Origin: Lantana camara
Lineage: Eukaryota; Streptophyta; Magnoliopsida; Lamiales; Verbenaceae
Assembly (NCBI GenBank): GCA_037501455.1
Contig: CM074864.1
Location: 39,148,001-39,212,000, forward strand
Length of the DNA stretch: 64,000 nt
Reading direction: 5' to 3'
The position numbers and the translations under genes are program-made. Below the pieces are notes generated by a model. That model saw nothing but the letters and a program-made list of their open reading frames with translations, ran no database searches and was not told the origin of the DNA. Below, piece by piece: positions 21,951 through 31,883 of this stretch; within the stretch, counting starts at the first letter, position 1; each line of letters starts with the position of its first letter.

Positions 21951-24900
21951 ATCCCGGCTCGCGCTTATGCCCTCGAGGGTGAGGAGCATGATGCAGAGAT
22001 TGACCCTACAGCCGTGGTGGAAGGTACACTATCCATACATAACATGAACATTCATGCACTCTTTGATCCGGGTGCCACGCATTCCTTTATTTCTTGCGAT
22101 CTAGTTGCCAATCTGTGCTTGCCTGTTATATGTTTATCTTCTTATTATCTGGTGAGTTCACCACTTGGTGGGAGTCTTCAGACAGATCGGTTGGTTCGGG
22201 AGTGTTCAGTTTTTATTGAGGGGAAAGAGTATCCGGCTGATTTAATCGTTATGCCTATGAAGAGGTACGGAGTTATTTTGGGTATGGATTGGTTGTCCAG
22301 GCATCGGGCCAATGTTGATTGTTTTGCGAAGAAAGTGATTTTGGGGAATAAATTGGTGATTGGTAGTGGTTCAAGAACGGTATCTCTCTTGTCCTACATG
22401 GAAGCTCATAAGCTGATGAGAGAAGGAGCAATGGGATTTATTGCTTATCTTCTTAATAGGCCGAAAGATCAAGTCAAGTTGGAGGATACCGTGGTTGCTA
22501 AGGATTTTAGTGATGTGTTTCCGGAGAATTTGAGTTCTTTACCACCAGACCATGAGATTGAATTCGTCATCGACTTATATCCAGGATCCAAACCGTACTC
22601 TAAGACCCCGTATCGGATGGCACCGGCCGAATTGAAAGAGTTAAAGATGCAGTTAGAGGAATTACTTAAAGTTGGATATATTCGGCCAAGTTCGTCACCT
22701 TGGGGTGCTCCGGTTCTCTTTGTTAAGAAAAAGGATGAGACCTTAAGAATGTGTGTAGATTACCGGGAGCTGAATCGGATGACTGTAAAGAATAAGTATC
22801 CTTTGCCCATATTGAGGATTTATTCGACATGTTACAAGGTTCAGGGGTTTACTCAAAATTGGATTTGAGACTAGGATATTACCAATTGAAAATCCGGGAA
22901 GAGGACATTCCGAAGACTGGATTTAATACCCGGTATGGACACTACGAGTTCGTAGTGATGCCTTTTGGATTGACTAATGCTCCAGCTGCTTTTATGGATA
23001 TGATGCATCGAATTTTTCGGCCCAATTTGGATAAGTTTGTGGTAATATTCATCGATGACATCTTGGTTTATTCGAGGACTCCGGAGGATCATGCCAGGCA
23101 TCTCAGAATTGTGTTGGACACCTTAAGAGAACACCGGTTATATGCTAAGTTTAGCAAATGTGAATTCTGGATTGATCGGGTAGCATTTCTAGGCCATATT
23201 ATCTCAAGGAAAGGTTTGGAGGTAGATCCTTCTAAAATTGAGACGGTTATTCAATGGCAAAGCCCGAAAAATGCTTCAGAAGTAAGGAGTTTCTTGGGTT
23301 TGGCAGGCTACTATCGAAGATTCGTACAGGATTTCTCAAGAATTGTGGCTCCTTTAACCCGACTGACTAAGAAGGCAGTTAAGTTTGAGTAGGACGAGGC
23401 ATGTGAGGCTAGCTTCCAACTTTTAAAGGAAAAGCTGACTACTGCCCCTGTATTAGCACTTCCCGAAGGTACAAAAGGATATACAGTTTATACGGACGCC
23501 TCAAAGGAAGGTCTGGGATGTGTGTTGATGCAGAATGGAAGGGTAATCGCCTATGCCTCGAGGAAATTGAAAGATCATGAGCAGAACTACCCCACTCACG
23601 ATTTGGAATTAGCGGCAGTGATCTTTGCTTTGGTTAAGTGGAGACACTATCTTTATGGAATTTCGTTCGAGGTCTTTTCCGATCATAAGAGTCTCCAATA
23701 CTTATTCTCACAAAAGGAATTGAATAAGAGACAACGGCGTTGGATGGAACTTCTGGCGGATTATGAGTGTACAATCCGATACCATCCCGGCAAAGCCAAT
23801 TTGGTCGCGGATGCGCTTAGTCGGAAAGTTAGCGTGTCCAATGTGAAAGTGGAAATTGGAGATGAGAATGAGTTGTTCAGACTGAGAGCTAGTATTCGGA
23901 ATATCACGGTTCAACCAGATCTTAGACAGAAATTATTTGATGCTCAGAGAATTGATCCCGAGGTTCAGAAATTAGCTGAGAAAGCTCGAGCTGATTCAGA
24001 GTGTCCGTTTGGGTTTGATGATACGGGATTTCTAAGATTCAAGAATAGAATTGTCGTCCCGGAAGAGTTAAAGCGGATTATTCTTGAGGAAGCCCATCGG
24101 TCAGGGTATTCGATACATCCCAGAGGGAACAAAATGTATAAGGATTTAAAACAATTCTATTGGTGGAATGGTTTGAAAGGGGATGTTATCAACTTCGTGA
24201 AACACTGTATGACCTGTCAGGTGGTGAAAGCAGAACATCAAAAGCCATCAGGGCTACTTCAACCATTGCCTATCCAGGAATGGAAGTGGGAACAGATAGC
24301 CATGGATTTTGTTTCGGGATTACCGAAAGTGAGAGGCGGTTTTGATGGAATTTGGGTGATTGTGGACAGATTGACAAAATCAGCTCATTTCCTTGCTATC
24401 AGGATGTCCGATAAAGTGAGTAAATTGGCTAAGAGATATAATGATGAGATTGTTAGGCTTCATGGGGTACCTGTTAGCATTGTCTCGGATCGGGATCCAA
24501 GGTTTACTTCACTGTTATGGCAAGAATTACAGAAGTGGTTGGGAACAAGGCTTCAATTCAGCACAGCTTTCCATCCTCAGACCAACGGACAATCAGAAAG
24601 GTTGATTAAGTATCTGGAGGACATGTTGAGAGCATGTGCATTGGATTTTCAGAGCTCGTGGAACGATCAGTTGCCGTTAATCGAGTTTGTGTATAATAAT
24701 AGCTATCAAGCCTCGATTGAAATGGCCCCTTATGAAGCTCTCTACGGACGCAAATGTCGATCTCCGTTGTTCTTTGATTTGGAGGAATGGAATTGGACCA
24801 AGCAAGAAGGTGTTAAACGAGGGGAAAGAAAAGAAAAACCCTCTAAGGCTGTACAAGAGGCTATTGACAAGGTCCAGATAATTAGACAACGGATGAAGGC

Positions 24901-25387
24901 CGCTCAGGATCGACAAAAGAGTTATGCCGACCTTCGGAGAAAGAATCTTGAATTTGAGGTTGGAGATAGGGTTTTCTTAAAGGCATCCCCAAGAAAAGGA
25001 TTCTCAAGGATTGGTCGAGGAGGAAAATTAAACCCTCGGTATATGGGACCGTATGAGATACTAGAGAAGATTGGGAATACGGCCTATCGATTGGACTTGC
25101 CTCCGAGTTTGACTGGAATTCATAACGTGTTTCATGTTTCACAGCTTCGAAAATATTACCGAGACGAGTCCGAGGTTTTATCGGGTGAAGAAGTAGAGTT
25201 AGAACCAGATCTCACCTTCGTTCAAAAGCCGATTAAGATATTGGATCGGAAATTTCAGGAACTTCGAAATCGGCGTATTCCACTAGTCAAGGTTCTTTGG
25301 AGAAGCGATAAAACCGAAGAGGCTACGTGGGAGACGGAGGAAAAGATGCAAAAGTTTCACCCCGAGTTGTTTCCGAGCGAGCAGTGA
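21951..25387 (+). pseudogene. Element T pol: PR, RT, RNase H, integrase, chromodomain
   Basis: PR has DPGATHSF (185-192 of the ORF from 21513). RT has [10 protein letters not shown], then a 1-base loss near 22808 inside the PLPHIEDLF region, then MPFGLTNAP and [13 protein letters not shown] near 23390 replaces Trp of the usual FEWDEACE stretch. RNase H has [25 protein letters not shown] and [16 protein letters not shown]. Integrase has the HHCC finger (His in [10 protein letters not shown], Cys in HCMTCQ) and catalytic D, D, E in [18 protein letters not shown] and [10 protein letters not shown]. Next come GPY ([15 protein letters not shown]) and a chromodomain ([16 protein letters not shown]). 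The last 621 codons, from 23522, are uninterrupted to the stop at 25387. Confidence 0.95.
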
Positions 25388-25404
25388 ATCCGAGGACGGA
25401 TTCT

Positions 25405-25420
25405 TTTGAGGGGGGAGAGA
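25405..25420 (+). promoter_or_regulatory. Polypurine tract of element T
   Basis: GAGGGGGGAGAGA immediately before the 3' LTR, 18 bases or more after the pol stop. Confidence 0.88.
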
Positions 25421-25421
25421 T

Positions 25422-27174
25422 TGTAACGCCCCGACTTTTCAGACGTAAAGGTACGACGTATGTGTTTACCAATTTACGCGAATTAATTGTTTTTACGTGT
25501 TTTATATTTAATTTTATTATAATTGTTATTATTTTATTTTATTATATTTTATTTTAATTTGTTACTATTATTATTATTATTATTTTAATATATTACGTAA
25601 TATAAGTATATATAAATATATATATATATACGTTTATTTATTTTATTATTAAATTAATGATTATGCTAATTACGTATTATGCTAATTAATCATGCTTTAA
25701 TTAATTAATTATGTTAACTTTAATTTAATTTATTTAATATTCGAATTCATTCCTTTTATTTAAATTTTATGCATGGTATTTGTAAAATGTGCATGCATTG
25801 TATGAAATTGTGCATGTTGTTCATTTTGTGCATTGTTCTTATATGAAATGATATCGAAACGTCGTGCAATTGCAATATGTCGTAAATATATGTGTTATGA
25901 ACATGTCTATATGCTCGGTTTAAGTTTTCGGATTTATTTGATATGCTTACGAATTTAATTTGAATCGAGGAACCAAAACGGGGGGTTAAAGAGCACTTAG
26001 CGTACCCTTGGTTCCGAATTTAATATCTTGAGCTAGGAAACTCGGATTCAAGTTTCGTCAATTTCTCTGAACTCGTAACGAAAATTCGAGTTTAGTAAAC
26101 TTAGCCACATATTTTTCCAGAATCATTCGAACCTCCGAAATTTAACCGAAACATGCAACGGGAACTCAATCTGCCACCTTTTACCAAATAAATCATAACT
26201 TATTCATTTGTTGACCAAATTAACCATGGTTTAAGTTTTTGGAACCCTAACTCAACCCTTTATTCAGCCTTTGATCCCCTAAACCGAGATAACCTTTCTC
26301 ACTTAGAGCAAATTGGCCAAACATCCTTTGTTTTCCAGAAATCCCGTAGCTCAAGCCTATCCTTGGAGATTCAAGCTCAAATCTCTTCCAAACCTCCATT
26401 AATCCACAAGGTAAGCTTGGATATGTTATGTACATTCAATATGAGTCATTTTCATTCGTTCATCCCTAAATTTGAGCAAGGTTTTATGAATTTTTGACAG
26501 ATTGAAAATATACTTAGGTTTTGGGCATTTGTTTGATCTCTTCCAATTCTTGAGCTTTTTGAATGATTACAAGCATGAGAATGATTGTTTTAATCTCCTC
26601 TCTACATTTATGGTGTTGTATTAGCTGGTAGTTGAAGCATTCATGAGCTACCATTAATGAACCCTTGAAGTTATAGCTTGAAATGAACACCCTTGCCTTC
26701 ACCTCACGTTTGATTCTTCTTGGAGCTGATTTGATTGTTGTTTTGGAGTATTTCTGATGCATATTTGATGCCTAGCCTTAACTGATCTTGTGGGATTGGA
26801 TTGATGGTGGTGTGCTCTGTTTTTGTTCTCCAGTTCTGCAACAGGGTTGATTCCCGCAGGTCGCGCCCGCGACCTTCTTCCCTTTCATTTCAGTCGCGCC
26901 CGCGACTGAACAGTAGGCTGTTCACGTATTCTGTTAATTGCTCAAAAATTCCGAAAAATCCTGGTAGCGGTCGCTACCATTTCATGAAGGAAAGGGGTCG
27001 CGGCCGCGACCCCTGTTTTCTGCCGAAAGTCTGCTGTTGCTGCGTCTGATCTTCTTCTTCTTTCTTTTCCTTTTCTTTCTCTTCTCCTGCTGCTGCTCCT
27101 TCCTTCTTGGTGTTGCTAGGAGTGTGTGTGTTGTGTAGCTGCTGTTGCTGTTATTCCTTGTGTGTGTGCCTGAG

Positions 27175-27206
<32 letters not shown>

Positions 27207-27424
27207 GGAGTGTGTGCGTGTGTGCATAAGTATATGCATGAAATGGAGTGTATTGATTATGCATGCATGTGTGCGTGTGTGTGTGCATGAAAGTGTTGCA
27301 TGCATGGTTTGTGTATGCAATTGCATGCATGAGTGTGTGTAATGATATATGTATATATGTAATATATTTATATTAAATTAGATTATACATGCATGTATTT
27401 ATGTAATTTATATGTATATACGTA

Positions 27425-27481
<57 letters not shown>

Positions 27482-29086
27482 TATAATTAGTATATATTAT
27501 ATTTATTATATATTTTTTTTTAATATTATTTGATTTAATTCAATTTTAGAATTAATTGATTTCTATTTTCCGTATTTAATTACCGACTATTGTTTGAACG
27601 TTTTATTTCTTTTATTCCTAATTGAAAATATGAATATTAGGTGTTATGAACATTAAATGAATTCTTGGATTAAATTGATATGAATTTATGAATTTATGAA
27701 TTTGAATTAAATATATGAATGAATGGTTTGATTATATGTTTTAAATTCCTTAATAGTGCACATGAACATTTTTATGATATAACATGATCCTTTATGCATT
27801 CATGTCATATTCACTTCATTGCCGGGCGTCATATGTGGTTATTGAGTCTCATACCTTTCTTTTGTACAGATTTGGGTTCGGTCGGAGACGTAGGCGAGCC
27901 TTGAGACGCTTGTGTCGATCTTTTGTTTGAAAGGTGGGTTTTTCTTCTATTAGATATAAATTGACCGATATATTTCCCTATGTGACAAGTTTTAAGCCAA
28001 AACAATATGATTATACATATATATTGAGTCTTTTCTCGAGTAAATGATTTCAAACGTATAACCTTTCCTTTATGCACACCTACCTTATGTTTTGGCGAGA
28101 TTGCATGTATGATATGATCACGGACCCCGGAGCTTAGTGTATTATGGGGATCCGGGGAGGCAAGGGCCGACGGTGAACCCTTGCACTAGTTCCAACCATT
28201 TTACGTCGAAACGGATCTCGTCAGGAGTTTTGACGAGAAAACGCTAGTCGGGCTCTTGAGGATTCATGTACCTCACTAGCCATTATGTATGAGGTGGTCG
28301 AGTCTTGCAAACTCGCCCACCACCGGAGGAAGAAGGTGTATATGAATGATTATGATCATTATGTATGTGCACATATGTTATGTATGAAAACTTATGAATT
28401 TATGAATATGATTACACGAGGAGAAGGTTGGAGATGATGCACGCCCATTCGCCGGGCCTTAAACCTTATGTTAATTATGAATAAAAATGATAGTCGTAAT
28501 CCCATTGATGTTTTCTTTGTTTTGCCGCTAGGAAATTGCTTATCAAACTTCTATGGGATTAGGGCTTGCATGTATATGTTTCAATTCCGCGATATTTATA
28601 CTTATGCCCCGCTTTTGTACCCACCAGTCTCTTTTAGACTGAACCCGGTTTGTTTTCAGTTGTTTTGTGCAGGCATAGGAGTGCTAGGCGGGAATACAAG
28701 GCATCTAGGTTTTTGCATTGTTGTTTAGCACTTCATTTTGGTCTCATACTCTTATTACCATTCTGTATATGATTTTGATATGGAGCGTTATGATATTGTA
28801 GGCCGTGTGGCCTTGAATACTTGAATACTTGAATACTTTTGTATATCTATTTTTGGAGCTTGGTGGCTCATCGTATATATTATATGTGGTTCTTGCTTCC
28901 GCGTTTTACTTTAGCTTTGATTTGACATTGTCTTGAGATTGAATGGTTTAAGGGTTAGTCCCGCCTAGCATAGCGTGTGTGTTGTGTCCCCGTTCGCTGT
29001 GGATTTGGCACGTGTATGGACTTCCATTTCATATACGGGTCGGGTCTTGGTGCAGGGGATGTGGTACCTTACGCTCGGGTGCTACA
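25422..29086 (+). repeat. 3' LTR of element T
   Basis: A 3665-base near-identical copy of 17043-20654. It keeps the palindromes intact (26859-27013) and holds the 26-base stretch between two AGCTCAA repeats (26348, 26374) that the 5' LTR lacks. Donor 26410/26411, hairpin 28625-28641, inverted arms 28683-28693 and 28959-28969. Confidence 0.93.
26859..27013 (+). repeat. Palindrome array, T 3' LTR
   Basis: GGTCGCGCCCGCGACC, CAGTCGCGCCCGCGACTG, GGTAGCGGTCGCTACC and the perfect 20-base palindrome GGGGTCGCGGCCGCGACCCC (26994-27013). Confidence 0.9.
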
Positions 29087-29199
29087 GGAGGATTCCCATG
29101 GTTAAAGTTTTGTGGAGAAGCGATAAAACCGAGGAAGCTACGTGGGAAACCGAGGATAAAATGAAACGGTTCCACCGGAAGTTGTTTACTCAGGACTAG
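29087..29199 (+). pseudogene. Element O chromodomain, 3' part
   Basis: Continues the reading broken at 17042: [20 protein letters not shown], then a Lys/Phe-rich tail ending LFTQD and a TAG stop. It is the same chromodomain end as in T and H. Together with 16513-17042 it gives an uninterrupted domain order once T is removed. Confidence 0.9.
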
Positions 29200-29218
29200 A
29201 GAATCTGGGGACCAGATT

Positions 29219-29236
29219 CTTTTAAGGGGGGGAGAG
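29219..29236 (+). promoter_or_regulatory. Polypurine tract of element O
   Basis: TTTTAAGGGGGGGGAGAG just before the LTR start at 29238. Confidence 0.85.
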
Positions 29237-30205
29237 TTGTAACGCCCCAGTTCCAGACAAACAGTTAAGCACGCCACGTGTGAGATTTTGAGCGTAGGAT
29301 TTATTTTAATTCTTTAAAATTTCTATTTTCCTACGTGACATTCCTTATGTTTACAAAATTCATGATACATTATTTATGCGAAATATATGAAATCATATCA
29401 TTGGAAAATTATTTTGTGTCATGGAAAAATATTTATTACGTGGAATAATTACCGGGAGTGCTTTAGTTACCAAATTGTCCCTATATATTTATTTTTAAAA
29501 AATTTAGGGACTTAATTGCATAAACTTTCAAGGGCTTAATTGATCATATTTAAAACTATAAATCCTTGATTGCATGACTTAAACATTTAAAGGATTAAAT
29601 TGTAAATTGAGTATTTCACACATTTCCAAGAAATGAATCACGGTATATGGCTTCCTCATGCTTCCAAGATCAATTTCATCGAAAATTTACCCAACATATT
29701 TGCTTCCCTCACTCTCGGTTCTTTCAAGCAAAAACGAAGAAGAGATTTTCATCATCTCATCCAAGAATTTCAAAGAATATTTGAAGATTTGAAGCTTGAT
29801 CATCATCTCCATCTCTCTTCTTCATTTCTTTTCATTTCAAGGTGGGTACTTGCATGGTTGATGATTTTTGCTCAAGTATGGATTGACTAGGGTTTGTGAA
29901 TTATAGTATAAATGGATTATTTGTTGATTGAAGCATGATTATATGATTATATCTTGATCTAGAGCTTGAATTCTTAGAAAATTTAGCTTGAATGATCAAG
30001 TTGAGTATAAACTTGAAAACTTGAATTCTTAATGATTTTTCATGGTTTATGAGTTTAAATGATATATTATCATATCTTGAACTTTTATGCATGTATATAT
30101 TTCAGAATCATGGCTTTTGTGGGAATAAAACATGAACTTTGTGGTTGTTTTGTGGTGGTCGTAGTCATCCCCTACTTCTGCTCTGTTTTTCCAGTTGCAG
30201 AAGCT

Positions 30206-30412
30206 GGGAACGGCCCTTCCCGCCTCAAGGCCACGTTTCAATTTAAAATAGGCGGCCGAACCTGGGAACGGCCGTTCCCATTTTGGCCTGCGTGCCGGAA
30301 GGGCCGTTCCCAGCTAAAGCGTATTTTCAAAAGTTAAAACGTTAGCGCGTTCGCGGATGGCCATGGGAACGGCCCTTCCCAATTTCAACGGGAAGCCGGA
30401 ACGGCCGTTCCC
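30206..30412 (+). repeat. Palindrome array in LTR O
   Basis: Five dyads, among them the perfect 18-base TGGGAACGGCCGTTCCCA (30263-30280) and TGGGAACGGCCCTTCCCA (30364-30381). Confidence 0.9.
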
Positions 30413-31413
30413 ATACGTCTGACAGAAGAAAAGTTACTGCATAAAATCCGATTTTTAGCATGTTGATCCAATGCATTCTTTGATCCCAAATTGCTATTAT
30501 ATGATAGAATACATGTCAAAACAAGATATTTTCATGCTACATTTTTCATTGCTCGTCATCTCATTGCATTTTCGCAATTCGTCCTATTTGGTCCATTTTG
30601 AGTCATGTCTCACGTATACACGTTGTGTTTGCACTGGTCACGAGGTCGTGGACGAGGAGCAGGCTCCCTAGAGCATATCCTTGTTGTATTTTTGTAGCAA
30701 AGGTGAGGTTTTGTTCTAGGTAATTAGAACCTTACAACCCTTATGTGACATTTTCGGCCAAAACCTATTATATCTATAAACGTTTTCCAAAATATAAACA
30801 TTTTCAAGGAAGCAAGCCATGATTGTTCACGATTTCAAGTATGTTTTGGCGAGTCATGATTGCACTTGGGCCCGAGGGTAGTTCTTGAGCCAACCGGGAA
30901 AGCAAGGGCTGACGGGTAACTCATGAATTATCCTCACCTCATTGGGATCACCCCCGAAGCCACTAGGAGATTGGTGCTGGAAGGAGTTCCGTGCGTGGAA
31001 GTCATGTTCCAGACGTACACCATGTCGTGGATAGTTGGGCCTTGCAAACCCACTATCACCCGGAGGAAGAAGGAGACTGGGGATGGATCCGGCACCACGG
31101 GTTGTCCTCGGGTTATTGCATGTTTTAATGATGATTATGTCTAATTGAGCACTAAATGAAATGTGTGATCACGTATTGAATTAATCATGCAAGCACGTAT
31201 TGTTCACGATTGGTGTAAAGGTTGGAGAATTGCCCTTACTCGCTGGGGCCACATGTTTCATGAAATGATCAAGTTAACATGTTAAACCTGATAGTCGTAA
31301 TCTCGGGCAAAGAACAAGTATTCCTGAACTTTATATTTGTTTCATTTCCAAGCCTTCACCCGAGGCTATGACTTGCATGTGACGTGTGTTATATATATTT
31401 ATTGCGCCTCACT

Positions 31414-31430
31414 CAGTCTTCGGTAGACTG
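31414..31430 (+). promoter_or_regulatory. LTR hairpin, O version
   Basis: CAGTCT-TCGGT-AGACTG followed by CTGAT overlap, a pyrimidine tract and TTTTCAG/G. A TATATATATTTATT stretch lies 15-25 bases upstream. Confidence 0.65.
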
Positions 31431-31869
31431 ATACTTCACTTTTCAGGTGCTTTTGGGTCGTGGTCGTGCTAGGCAGGAGTTGAGTCAGGTCTTGCATTCC
31501 ACCGAGTCTAGCATTGTACCTTTCATGTATAGAACTTTTGGTTATATCATGTTATGATCATTATTACTACATTTTGTGATACTTGGATATGTATATTATA
31601 TATGAGATAATAATGTATTGATAGTTAATATTGGTATCTAATATTTATATACTTTGGTAAATATGGTACCTATACGTATTAGTTGAAATGCTTCCGCTTT
31701 TACTTTCATGTCTTGGTTGGTGTATGTTGGGGAGTGTCCCGCCTAGCTCGTTATTTTCTTGATTGTCACCCGTTCGCTATATGTTCAGTTTATGTACGGA
31801 TTGTCCATTTCGTATGTGGATCGGGCTATAGTGCGGGGGATGTAGTGCCTTGGGGGTTAGGGTGCTACA

Positions 31870-31883
31870 TCTACAGGTGGTAT
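31870..31883 (+). other. PBS remnant after LTR O
   Basis: TCTACAGGTGGTAT holds the first six bases of TGGTATCAGAGC before the minus-strand LTR C begins. A PBS after an apparent 3' LTR suggests a former tandem LTR-internal-LTR arrangement, cut here by insertion of C. Confidence 0.6.

Larger units (their letters stand above)
17043..29086 (+). mobile_element. Complete nested LTR retrotransposon T (Tekay/Del-like chromovirus)
   Basis: A 12.0-kb element with two near-identical LTRs (17043-20654, 25422-29086), PBS, gag-pol and PPT. It splits the O chromodomain. Removing it rejoins ELRNRK to [13 protein letters not shown] in the expected protein order. The flanking 5-mers are GGAAG and GGAGG, a target duplication with one change. 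A C-terminal chromodomain and long LTRs fit the Tekay/Del group. The coding part carries five lesions, so the copy is not autonomous. Confidence 0.93.
29238..31869 (+). repeat. 3' LTR of element O
   Basis: Starts TGTAACGCCCCAGTTCC, ends GGTGCTACA, 2632 bases. Contains donor-like TTTCAAG/GTGGGT (29841/29842), a GGGAACGGCC palindrome array (30206-30412), the CCCGAGG...ACCGGGAAAGC module near 30870-30905, hairpin 31414-31430 and acceptor TTTTCAG/G at 31446. Arms GCTAGGCAGGA (31468) and TCCCGCCTAGC (31737) can pair with one mismatch. It is followed by a piece of PBS rather than plain flank. Confidence 0.88.

Noticed and set aside
29633..29890. 85-codon ORF starting MNHGIWLPHASK in LTR O
   Set aside because: Lies between the LTR start and the donor-like site. 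The matching regions in H and B have no such ORF. It may be part of a leader exon but not a gene.
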